Shown: positions 22,110-33,900 of the stretch, piece after piece
Layout of the letters: each line of letters starts with the position of its first letter
Numbering within the stretch: the first letter of the stretch is position 1
Source of the DNA: Prostheceraeus crozeri
Taxonomy: Eukaryota; Platyhelminthes; Polycladida; Euryleptidae
Direction of reading: 5' to 3'
Assembly (NCBI GenBank): GCA_907163375.1
Contig: CAJQUW010001730.1
Span: 297,364 to 361,363 of the forward strand
DNA: 64,000 nt
The notes under the pieces: model-generated
The model's database searches: none
Told to the model about the DNA's origin: nothing
Seen by the model: only the letters and a program-made list of their open reading frames with translations
Translations under genes and position numbers: made by a program

Positions 22110-23320
22110 ACATTTTTTCAATTAGAGTTGTAGTTGTTATTTCCTTTAACCTGTAGGGAACGCCACATGGGTCCTTTTGAGGGATCAAATTCTTTTCACT
22201 TATCGTTATCTTCTACTTCATCTTCTCCTCAATCAAAGCATTAAATTTCATTCTGACGCAATTGACTGTGCAAGCATCTGGGCGACCAGACCTGCAGATT
22301 AAGTTTTGTCAATACATTTAAGCAATTTCCGCAATTACTGCACTGCCCAACACACAGTGTGGCAGACAGGCAGGAGTTCTCGAGTAAGTCATCAATTTTT
22401 TTCTCACTCTACGTATATTTACACAGTCCTTTTTTTCATTACCTACCATTTGAATATTTTCAACATTTACATTTGTGTTTTATTCTTATTTTTCACATTG
22501 GTTTTACTTACTGAATCGTTTGATTTGTGATTCAATTCATTATTAATTGTGTTTCGCCTAAGGTTAGCCCTTGCTAATTTGATTACATTGTTTCTGCAAA
22601 AAGTAACATTTAGCCATTATTATTGTTTGTTATTATTTATCATTATTGGATTATAGACACATTCAGCTTGAGAAGAAATATCTCTGAAACTTGCAATATC
22701 TCAACTAGTGAGACACCCTAAGCACGGGAAATTCAATAATCATCGCGAAATTGATGAAATTTAATGAACTCCATGACATCTGCAAAAGGCATTTTCTGAG
22801 GCGTTGCAATACCAAAATATTCCATTCCTCATAGTCCTGAGACATCCAATTTTTCTAATGGATCATCTTTGATCTTCTGGATGGAACGCATTTTTACCAC
22901 CTTGGAGATGAAAATATTTCTCAGAAGTATGTTTTGAAGAATTTCTGCTACATTCAATGTATGACATGGAGATATTCACTTTGAATGTTATATATTAAAG
23001 TATTGAAATCAAACGAAGCAGTTGATATTTTTAGTATAAGAGAAAATGAAATCATGGAATCAAGGAATGATGACGGAATTTTTCTGAAGCTATGGTATTT
23101 TTTCTTTTTTGTGATGTAGGCATGTTTCAACTTCTTATTCTATCTTGATAATGACGCTCGCGCGCATCACCACAATATATCGAAGTTATGTCAAAAAAAC
23201 CATCTGGCATCTATTGTGCTTGTCGTCCCCAAACTAAACAGATATGACTGATCAAGGCAAATTATTCAGAGCACAAAAGTCCATTGTCCAACTGGTGGTG
23301 ACTACAACCGAAGTTCCTCA
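22110..23320. other. No recognisable feature
   Basis: AT-rich DNA after the PLE tail. No coding trace, no repeat ends seen. Confidence 0.5.
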
Positions 23321-23326
23321 CACACG

Positions 23327-23662
23327 CACACTCTCACACACTCTCTCCCTCTATCTACCTATCTATCTATCTCTCTCTCTCTCACTCTCTCACACACACG
23401 CACACACACACACTCTCTCTCCCTCTATCTATCTATCTATCTATCTCTCACTCTCACACACACACGCACACACACACTCTCTCTCTCCCTCTATCTATCT
23501 ATCTCTCTCTCTCTCTCTCCATCTATCTATCTCTCTCTCTCACTCACACACTCTCTCTCCATCTATCTATCTCTCTCTCTCACTCTCTCTCACACACACA
23601 CGCACACACACTCTCTCTCTCACTCACACACTCTCTCTCCATCTATCTATCTCTCTCTCTCA

Positions 23663-23723
<61 letters not shown>

Positions 23724-23836
23724 TCTCTCTCTCACTCACACACTCTCTCTCCATCTATCTATCTCTCTCTCTCACTCTCTCTCTCACACACACACTCTCT
23801 CTCCATCTATCTATCTATCTATCTCTCTCTCTCTCA

Positions 23837-23868
<32 letters not shown>

Positions 23869-25170
23869 CTCTCACTCACACACTCTCTCCATCTATCTAT
23901 CTATCTCTCTTTCACACACACACATACACACTCTCTCTCTCTCTCTCCAATATCTATATCTCTCACTCTCTATCTCTCTCACACACGCACACTCTCTCAA
24001 ATATCTATATCTCTCACTCTCTATCTCTCTCACTCACGCACACTCTCTCTCTCACTCTCTATCTCTCTCACACACGCACACTCTCTCCATCTATCTATAT
24101 ATCTCTCTCTCTCGCTCTCACTCACACACTCTCTCCATCTATCTATCTATCCATCTATCTCTCTCTCTCTCTATCTCTCTCACACACGCACACTCTCTCT
24201 CTCACTCACACACTCTCTCACACACACACACACACTATCTCTCTCTCTCACTCACACACTCTCTCCATCTATCTATATCTCTCACTCTCTATCTCTCTCA
24301 CACACGCACACTCTCTCTCTCACTCACACACTCTCTCACACACACACACACTATCTCTCTCTCTCACTCACACACTCTCTCCATCTATCTATATCTCTCA
24401 CTCTCTATCTCTCTCTCACACACACACTATCTCTCTCTCTCACTCACACACTCTCTCCATCTATCTATATCTCTCACTCTCTATCTCTCTCTCACACACA
24501 CACTATCTCTCTCTCTCACTCACACACTCTCTCACACACACACACACACTATCTCTCTCTCTCACTCACACACTCTCTCCATCTATCTATATCTCTCACT
24601 CTCTATCTCTCTCTCACACACACACTATCTCTCTCTCTCACTCACACACTCTCTCCATCTATCTATCTATCCATCTATCTCTCTCTCTCTATCTCTCTCA
24701 CACACGCACACTCTCTTTCTCTCACTCACACACTCTCTCACACACACACACACTCTCTCTCACTCACACACTCTCTCTCACTCACACACTCTCTCTCACT
24801 CACACACTCTCTCTCACTCACACACTCTCTCTCACTCACACACTCTCTCTCACTCACACACTCTCTCTCACTCACACACTCTCTCTCACTCACACACACT
24901 CTCTCTCCATCTATCTATATCTCTCACTCTCTATCTCTCTCACACACACACACACTATCTCTCTCTCTCACTCACACACTCTCTCCATCTATCTATCTAT
25001 CTATATATCTCTCTCACACGCACACTCTCTCTCTCACTCACACACTCTCTCTCTCACACACACACTCTCTCCAATATCTATATTTCTCACTCTCTATCTC
25101 TCTCACACACGCACACACTCTCTCTCTCACTCACACACTCTCTCTCTCACTCACACACTCTACCTCTGCT
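23327..25170. repeat. Compound CT/CA/CTAT microsatellite, about 1.85 kb
   Basis: Alternating runs of CTCTCT, CACACA and CTATCTATC with local higher-order units; between about 24750 and 24895 an 18-bp unit (CTCACACACTCTCTCTCA) is repeated eight or more times almost perfectly. The lack of stops yields a 656-codon frame on the plus strand, made almost only of Ser, Leu, His, Thr, Tyr and Ile, which is not a gene. Confidence 0.95.
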
Positions 25171-26134
25171 TGTACAGATTAATAAACTTCCAAAAAGATG
25201 TCATCCATCGATAGAAATGAATAATGAATAGTAAAATAATCAGTGTAGCTCTGAAAGTACCGCTGACAAGTGAAAGTTGAGTGAGCTGATTTAAGGACAT
25301 TTCAAGAGATCAAAATACCTTTCCAAAAGTCGATGTCTTTGTTATCTGATCGTGTCTGCTGCTGTGATCGGATTGCGACTCAAGAAATTCTCAAAATCCA
25401 CTCCCGCACACTGTGCGCTTGCAAATCTTCGTGACTGTTCGTCGGTGATTCTGTTCGTTTCCTCTATTCCCGTCGGAAAAGAAGCAATTCATCAGTCGAC
25501 TGCTCATAAGCTCCCCCATTTGTGGAAAGTAGATGCTTTCCGCAGGTATTAACTCCACGTGATTTATCATCAAAATTACCGAAATTGCTCGTCCGTGCCT
25601 GACAATAATCCATTGAACATTTTCCAGTTGTTGTCAAGTCGTAAATTGTCTTTGAATCTGATAAAAGCGCAGCATGAAAGGTTCTCATCTTACTCATGTA
25701 TAGACATTCAGGACAATTCAAATTGACAAAAGTCAGCATTTGTTTCTTTGAAAGCGAAAAACAAATTTCATGAACTCAAATGAAAGCAGTGATTTTCTAA
25801 TAGTTTTTATTGAATACAAATTACAGTTGTTTGGGTTTCATCACTCACAGCATGTGAATACAAGCATCGACACGGATAGAATGCATGTCTGAGATGCTCT
25901 ATGTCAGGATCTCCACGAGTCCCCATTCGTCGTAATTGCTCACATTGTAAATTGCTATTTCGCTGCTGTAAAGACAATGACTAGGAGTGCGCTACTCTAT
26001 GGATCGAAGAAAGTAGTGAGAGAGCTATTGACATTTTCTTCCTAAATTCGCTCACGAGCTTCTTATTAATTTTGATATGTAGATCCTAGCATCCTAGCAG
26101 CTAGCATAAGTAAAGCGACAATTCATTAAGCTAT
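25171..26134. other. No recognisable gene
   Basis: Short open frames on both strands at 25350-25740 without any family signature. Confidence 0.5.
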
Positions 26135-26136
26135 TA

Positions 26137-27090
26137 GTCCGGCAGCCAGAATGAATTTCTGCAGGGAACGAGTCCGAAAATGAGACTTTCACAGAATGAT
26201 GTACACTCTATGCCTACTGCGAATTCGCGCGTATGCCAAGTTCTACTGAGTTCCTCTTCTTGTCAGACACGATCAAAGAAAAACACATGTAAATCCAATG
26301 GGACACAGATTGCATTTTTTAGTTAAAATGAAATTTTCCATGTTTTCTCTGATTAAACGAAAAGTATTAAGCCCAGAGTCATACTTTTTGGCATGGAATG
26401 TCTTTAGGTCATTACATATGATGTGCATGTGCTCTTATCATGCATCTGATCGGCAATGTATGTGAGAATGTGGTTGAAAATGGATGAAGTTGCTCAAAAT
26501 AATTGTGTTTGCCGACATTAAGAGGCTCGCCAAATCTAAATGTGTTTATCTTTATAGGCAGGAGTGCATGAACATGAAAGGAAATGGCCTGAAGACATTC
26601 CATGCCAAAAATTATGAGTCTGGGCTTAATACTTTTCGTTTAATCAGAGAAAACATGGAAAATTTCATTTTAACCAAAAAATGAAATCTGTGTCCCATTG
26701 GATTTACATGTGTTTTACTTTGATCGTGTCTGACAAGAAGAGGAACTCACTAGAACTCGGCAGACGCGCGAATTCGCCGTAGGAATAGGGTGTACATCAT
26801 TCTGTGAAAGTCTCATTTTCGGCCTCGTTCCCTGCTGAAGCTCGTGCTGGCTGCCGGACAATGAGGTGTACATCATTCTGTGAAAGTCTCATTGTCGGCC
26901 TCGTTCCCTGCTGAAGCTCGCTCTAATGGCTGCCGGACAATGAGGTGTACATCATTCTGTGAAAGTCTCATTGTCGGCCTCGTTCCCTGCAGAAACTCTT
27001 GCTGGCTGCCGGACTATGAGGTGTACATCATTCTGTGAAAGTCTCATTGTCGGCCTCGTTCCCTGCAGAAACTGGTGCTGGCTGCCGGAC
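26137..27090. mobile_element. Foldback element with amplified right terminus, copy 1
   Basis: Ends GTCCGGCAGCC and GGCTGCCGGAC, flanked by TA on both sides (26135-26136, 27091-27092). The arms are long inverted repeats of 300 bp or more (for example TCCAATGGGACACAGATT on the left, AATCTGTGTCCCATTGGA on the right). In the right arm the terminal unit of about 75-80 bp, TGAGGTGTACATCATTCTGT...GGCTGCCGGAC, is present several times in tandem, each unit carrying the end sequence. No transposase is encoded. A close relative lies at 39656-40660. Confidence 0.85.
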
Positions 27091-27092
27091 TA

Positions 27093-27681
27093 CATAACTC
27101 TGGTCGTCTTGCGAGTTAGGAAGCGTCAAACATCGCAAGACTCCATTTGTTTGAATTAATGTACAATGAATAAACAAATGAGATTTATTTGTTGATGTAG
27201 ATCCATGTCCTTCCGAGTTTGGTAGCTCAATAACGTAATGATTCAGCATTCATAGAAGATTTTAAAATGGAATTTGTCATTTGCACTTATAGGGCAGAAT
27301 TTGCCACGAGCAGGAAGAAATACAACACCTCGCAACCGGTAGCCTGAATATTCCCCTAAAGATTATATACTTTTTCTATAAACGTTCTGATAACCGATGC
27401 TGCTTTTCCAGAGAAACAAACAGACTGCTCTGATCACAAAATGATATTCACAGATACGACACATTTTGTTTATTGAATTTGTGAATTAAGCAGCAGATCT
27501 TGAATGCGAGATAGACAATTCTGATTTCAACTTCAAATCGATCAATTATTTAGTGCATTGCACAAACTTCTGAAGAAACGAAAAAGCTTGCTGATTCAAA
27601 ATAGCTTATCACATATCTGCATTTCTCTATTCGATGCCTCGGCGAACTGACACTCTGCAATCTTTATAATAATAATAATAA
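27093..27681. other. No recognisable gene
   Basis: AT-rich; ends in a short (TAA)n run at about 27667-27681 that offered the TA site used by the Tc1 element. Confidence 0.5.
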
Positions 27682-27683
27682 TA

Positions 27684-29074
27684 CAGACGTGGAAAAAAGT
27701 TTATGATTATCTTACCAGAAAGCTGATTTTTGACATAATTTTGCTATGGAAAGCTTTTGAGTTAGTTTCTCAAATTGATTCATTATCAAACATGCATGAC
27801 ATCAAATTTGGATAGTATCTGAGCTGTCTAAAAACATTCGCTCACTCATGAAGTCGATTTTTTACTTTTAAGTAGGCCTATAAAACATGCAAATAGCGAT
27901 CGATTAATATATGCAAAAATAGCGATTTTTTAACATTTTCTTTCTGTCAATAAATTTCCATTGTATCTTATTATTTGTGTTAAATACACAAAAGTTTGCT
28001 TAAAGTCGACAAATAAAATCGCTTGCAATGCCACAAATGCTTGTTTATTGTTTCCAGAGATGAACGTCAGTATTTTGTAGGGTGACCTTTGTTCTCCAGA
28101 ATTCTTTGGATTCTTCTGGGCATTGATTCGACAAGTCCTTCCCATTCTTGCCGGGAAACTGCGATCCATGACAGTTTGATGTTACGAATAAGTTCGTGAA
28201 TGTTAGAATTCTTCTGAGCATTGACTTTCACTTTCATGCTTTGCCATAGGTTTTCATAGGTCGTCATAATTTGGGGTGCTTCACTTCACGGAAGTTTCAT
28301 GGAAGGGGTGGGCTTACAATTCTTCCAAATGGCGTTCGACTGAATTCTGAGAAGTACATCGACATACTCGACGAAAAGCTCATTCCTTTTAAGAACATTT
28401 CGTATACAAGAGCGTTTCAGCAGGACAACGCGCCATGCCATTCGTCTAAGAAAACTCGTAAGTGGTTTGAGGACAAGGGGGTTGAGGTCCTCGAATGGCC
28501 TGGTAACAGTTCAGACCTCAACCCCATTGAAAACCTATGGCAAAGCATGAAAGTGAAAGTCAATGCTCAAAAGCATTCTAACATTCACGAACTTATTCGT
28601 AACATCAAACTGTCATGGATCGCAGTTTCCCGGCAAGAATGGGAAGGACATGTCGAATCAATGCCCAGAAGAATCCAAAGAATTCTGGAGAACAAAGGTC
28701 ACCCTACAAAATACTGACGTTCATCTCTGGAAATAATAAACAAGCATTTGTAGCAATACAAGCGATTTTATTTGTCGACTTTAAGCAAACTTTTGTGTAT
28801 TTAACCTAAATAATAAGATATAATGGAAATCTATTGACAGAAAGAAAATGTTAAAAAATCGCTATTTTTGCATATATTAGGCCTACTTAGAAATAAAAAA
28901 TCGACTTCATGAGTGAGCGAATGTTTGTAGACAGCTCAGATGCTATCCAAATTTGATGTCATGCATGTTTGATAATGAATCAATTTGAGAAACTAGCTCA
29001 AAAGCTTTCCATAGCAAAATTATTTCAAAAATCAGCTTTCTGGTAAGATTATCATAAACTTTTTTCCACGTCTG
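27684..29074. mobile_element. Tc1-like snapback element, 1391 bp
   Basis: Ends CAGACGTGGAAAAAAGTTTA and its inverse, with TA on both sides (27682-27683, 29075-29076). The left 573 bp (27684-28256) is an inverted copy of the right 545 bp (28530-29074), including the last 60-odd codons of the transposase, its 3' untranslated part and the terminal repeat. Only about 270 bp in the middle is single. A normal 5' half of a Tc1 element has thus been replaced by a mirror copy of the 3' half. Confidence 0.9.
28262..28717 (+). pseudogene. Tc1 transposase, C-terminal part
   Basis: Encodes the second half of a Tc1/mariner transposase: GCFTSRKFHGRGGL, YIDILDEKLIPF, then QQDNAPCHSSKKTRKWFEDK with the second catalytic Asp and SSDLNPIENLWQ with the catalytic Glu. 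Exactly 34 residues lie between them, so it is DD34E, the Tc1 spacing. It ends HPTKY and stop at 28717. The N-terminal paired-type DNA-binding domain and the first Asp are absent. An inverted copy of the last 60-odd codons lies at 28067-28256 on the minus strand. Confidence 0.85.
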
Positions 29075-29199
29075 TAAGTAGGCGTTTATTCTCATTAAAT
29101 GAAAATCACATAAAGACACAAATACAAAGTCAAAAATAAAGTATTGCAGGAAGTATTGCCAAAGGTCGATTTCGGCACTATCGTGTAGGACGAAATGAT

Positions 29200-29700
29200 T
29201 ATCAGTGGTCTGAAGTCAATAAAATGTTTTTGAATCGTGGGAAATGTCAACAGATGATCATTCGTCGGGGGAATCACTGGTTAACTAGTCCATGCGATGG
29301 CATCAAACTGACCTCTCAAGTGAGCATTTTAGGTGTGATATTGAACGATAAGCTAACCTGGAATAATCATTTTCAGAGAATATTCCTGACTGCAAAACTG
29401 ACCTTCCTGACTTCTCAAATGAAGCGACTGCAAAAGCGAGCAGATCACATTATCTGCAACGAGTCCTTTGTCCTGTAATCCGTGACATTGTCGATGCCCA
29501 TAAGCAGACTTCTCTGAAGTTTTTCTCTTCGTGTAAATGCTCGGACCACCCCTTAAATCATCATGTTCCTACACAGTTACCGGCCACCGGTCATCACCGT
29601 ATTCCTTATTCCTCGACAGAGCGACGATTGAACTTGTTCTTCACATACATGTGCATATTGTCCACGTCATGAACGCAGAATATTCACTCTACGATAATAG
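29200..29700 (+). pseudogene. LINE reverse transcriptase tail, CR1/L2-like
   Basis: A fragment of the RT thumb and C-terminus of a Jockey-superfamily LINE: FLNRGKCQQMIIRRGNHW, GIKLTSQVSILGVILNDKLT, then, across frame changes, RLQKRADHIICNE and HHRIPYSSTERR. The LGVxLNDxLTW motif is shared with the LINE at 54738-55610. It lacks the endonuclease and the RT catalytic part, as expected of a 5'-truncated copy. Confidence 0.7.
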
Positions 29701-29844
29701 CTCTTGTGTCCTACACGATAGTGATGGACATGATGGAGATTATGATTATCATCTGTAAAAAAAGACAGGATAAACAAACGCAGAGCTGCCTGTTGTACAG
29801 TCCTTCAGCTTGTTCAGCCATTCTAGATATTTCTCAAGCTAGTT

Positions 29845-29965
29845 CCGGTCACTCCGAGCCGTATTGACGAGCCCTTGTAGAGCGAAACGCAGCGTCTATG
29901 GCTGCCGAGGAAGTTTTGTGCTTGAAGTTTTCAAGTCTGCAAATATGTTTTCACTCTTCACCCTT
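29845..29965 (+). repeat. Fragment of repeat family shared with 44.6 kb
   Basis: GAGCCGTATTGACGAGCCCTTG followed by CGTCTATGGCTGCCGAGG matches GAGCCGTACTGACGAACCC and CGTCTGCGGCTGTCAGAG at 44622-44680 and, inverted, the arm at 44190-44350. Both borders are unclear. Confidence 0.6.
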
Positions 29966-29969
29966 ATCC

Positions 29970-30990
29970 TACAGTCAATATGTTGCAAAATGTCACAATT
30001 TCTCCATGGAAAAATGAGTTTACTATCAAAAAGCTATTTCTGAAAGACACAATTGATCCATCAGACGAGTAGTCTTTGCAGTGATTAAGACGAGTGCTGT
30101 ATCAAGGTTTCAGATACGTCCTCGTTCTCTGCACAACTTAGTTCTAGCTCCCGACACTAATAATCTGAGTCTGTAATCGTTTTACAGGTATTAAGTTTGA
30201 TACTGCCCCTAATGTTGTAAAGTCGATGAAATTAATGCAAAGTAGAAACACTGCGAATGCATCATTTTTATTGCAAAATTCGTCGCATAATCCCTCCGAG
30301 AAAAATTTTCTCACATTTTCTGTCGTTTTGAAGAATTTTGTTGAATCGACGCGACACTGCTAATACCTGCGGTTCATTACAGCAATGTACACGTATTGTT
30401 GATTAGAAACAAGGGAATTCTACTCTCATTTGTTTCACAAAAGGCTAACTGAAAGCGGATAATTTTCTCGATCGGTTCGGTGTCTCAGATGTTCTTTATG
30501 TTTATACTTCATGAATATAATAAGTTTGAAAGGCATTTTCTTTAGGAGGAATAAAGATGTGTTTTCACCCTTATCGTGATACAATCATGGAGAAAGTGCG
30601 GCCAATTCAAGTGCGAATTCAGTGACCCTTTGTTGCCTTCACTAGTGAGATATTTCACATTTTATCTCGATCAGCGACACTGCGAACTCATCGTACTCAC
30701 CCAATCCTGATGCAGTCAAGAGCTTTCTGATGCATTTTTCGATGAGCGGCTTACTGTCTGCATGCAACTTGGATAAGCGCAAGTTAATTAATTTCGCAAG
30801 ACTAATTAGTGCAAGTTATAAAATTCACTATTAGAGTGCACATTTAGTTTAACAAATACTAAATGGATTGCGAATGACGTTTCTTTCAAATTTCAATACG
30901 TGTCAATCGCATGTCATATTTTACCCAACATCAAAGAATTGACCATAGACATCCGACACCCAATGATAACAATAAAGGACTACTATAATA
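29970..30990. other. No recognisable feature
   Basis: No gene or repeat seen between the repeat fragment and the satellite array. Confidence 0.5.
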
Positions 30991-30997
30991 AGTATAC

Positions 30998-33900
30998 CAT
31001 GGACATTGAAAACAAGAGAACGGCGTTGACACGCGTTGTCATGACAACAGCACAATGCCGGCTTCCAGGGACTGACAATGAGAAGGTACCGCGGCAGCAC
31101 ATCATGGACATTGAAAACAAGAAAACGTCAAGGACACGCGTTGTCATGACAACGGCACGATTTCGGCTTCCAGGGACTGACAATGAGAAGGTACCACGGC
31201 AGCACATCTAGGACATTGAAAACAAGCGAACGTCGAGGACATGCATTGCCATGACAACAGCACAATGCCGGCTTCCAGGGGCTGCCAATGAGAAGGTACC
31301 GCGGCAGCACATCATGGACATTGAAAACAAGAGAACGTCGAGGACATGCATTGCCATGACAACAGCACAATGCCGGCTTCCAGGGGCTGACAATGAGAAG
31401 GTACCGCGGCAGCACATCATGGATATTGAAAACAAGAGAACGTCAAGGACACGCGTTGTCATGACAACAGCACGATGTCGGCTTCCAGGGACTGACAATG
31501 AGAAGGTACCGCGGCAGCACATCATGGGCATTGAAAACAAGAGAACGTCAAGGACACGCGTTGTCATGACAACGGCACGATGTCGGCTTCCAGGGGGTGA
31601 CAATGAGACGGTACCGCGGCATCACATCATGGACATTGAAAACAAGAGAACGTCAAGGACACACGTTGTCATGACAACACCACGATGTCGGCTTCCAGGG
31701 GCTGACAATGAGAAGGTACCGCGGCAGCACATCATGGACATTGAAAACAATAGAACGTCAAGGACACACGTTGTCATGACAATACCACGATGTCGGCTTC
31801 CAGGGGCTGACAATGAGACGGTACCGCGGCAGCACATCATGGACATTGAAAACAAGAGAACGTCGAGGACACGCGTTGCCATGACAACAGCACAATGCCG
31901 GCTTCCAGGGGCTGACAATGAGAAGGTACCGCGGCAGCACATCATGGACATTGAAAACAAGAGAACGTCGAGGACACGCGTTGCCATGACAACAGCACAA
32001 TGCCGGCTTCCAGGGGCTGACAATGAGAAGGTACGACGGCAGCACATCAAGGACATTGAAAACAAGAGAACGTCAAGGACACACGTTGTCATGACAATAC
32101 CACGATGTCGGCTTCCAGGGACTGACAATAAGAAGGTACCGCGGCAGCACATCATGGGCATTGAAAACAAGAGAACGTCAAGGACACGCGTTGTCATGAC
32201 AACGGTACGATGTCGGCTTCCAGGGGGTGACAATGAGGAGGTACCACGGCAGCACATCAAGGACATTGAAAACAAGAGAACGTCGAGGACATGCATTGCC
32301 ATGACAACAGCACGATGCCGGCTTCCAGGGACTGACAATGAGAAGGTACCGCGGCAGCACATCATGGATATTGAAAACAAGAGAACGTCAAGGACACGCG
32401 TTGTCATGACAACAGCACGATGTCGGCTTCCAGGGACTGACAATGAGAAGGTACCGCGGCAGCACATCATGGGCATTGAAAACAAGAGAACGTCAAGGAC
32501 ACGCGTTGTCATGACAACGGCACGATGTCGGCTTCCAGGGGGTGACAATGAGACGGTACCGCGGCATCACATCATGGACATTGAAAACAAGAGAACGTCA
32601 AGGACACACGTTGTCATGACAACACCACGATGTCGGCTTCCAGGGGCTGACAATGAGAAGGTACCGCGGCAGCACATCATGGACATTGAAAACAATGGAA
32701 CGTCAAGGACACACGTTGTCATGACAATACCACGATGTCGGCTTCCAGGGGCTGACAATGAGACGGTACCGCGGCAGCACATCATGGACATTGAAAACAA
32801 GAGAACGTCGAGGACACGCGTTGCCATGACAACAGCACAATGCCGGCTTCCAGGGGCTGACAATGAGAAGGTACCACGGCAGCACATCATGGACATTGAA
32901 AACAAGAGAACGTCGAGGACACGCGTTGTCATGAGAACACCCCGATGCCGGCTTCCAGGGGCTGACAATGAGAAGGTACGACGGCAGCACATCCAGGACA
33001 TTGAAAACAAGAGAACGTCAAGGACACACGTTGTCATGACAATACCACGATGTCGGCTTCCAGGGACTGACAATAAGAAGGTACCGCGGCAGCACATCAT
33101 GGGCATTGAAAATAAGAGAACGTCAAGGACACGCGTTGTCATGACAACGGCACGATGTCGGCTTCCAGGGGGTGACAATGAGAAGGTACCACGGCAGCAC
33201 ATCAAGGACATTGAAAACAAGAGAACGTCGAGGACATGCATTGCCATGACAACAGCACGATGCCGGCTTCCAGGGACTGACAATGAGAAGGTACCGCGGC
33301 TGCACATCATGGACATTGAAAACAAGAGAACGTCGAGGACATGCATTGCCATGACAACACCACGATGTCGGCTTCCAGGGACTGCCAATGAGAAGGTACC
33401 GCGGCAGCACTTCATGGACATTGGAAACAAGAGAACGGCGTTGACACGCGTTGTCATGACAACAGCACGATGCCGGCTTCCAGGGGCTGACAATGAGAAG
33501 GTACCGCGGCAGCACATCATGGGCATTGAAAACAAGAGAACGTCAAGGACACACGTTGTCATGACAATACCACGATGTCGGCTTCCAGGGACTGACAATG
33601 AGAAGGTACCGCGGCAGCACATCATGGGCTTTGAAAACAAGAGAACGTCGAGGACATGCATTGCCATGACAACAGCACAATGCCGGCTTCCAGGGGCTGC
33701 CAATGAGAAGGTACCGCGGCAGCACATCATGGACATTGAAAACAAGAGAACGTCGAGGACACGCGTTGTCATGACAACGGCACGATGTCGGCTTCCAGGG
33801 ACTGACAATGAGAAGGTACCGCGGCTGCATATCATGGACATTGAAAACAAGAGAACGTCGAGGACAGGCATTGCCATGACAACACCACGATGTCGGCTTC

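Noticed and set aside
23244-25214. A 656-codon open frame on the plus strand
   Set aside because: It is the translation of a CT/CA/CTAT microsatellite; composition is almost only Ser, Leu, His, Thr, Tyr and Ile, with no domain.
28067-28267. A separate minus-strand gene
   Set aside because: It is the inverted copy of the Tc1 transposase C-terminus belonging to the snapback structure.
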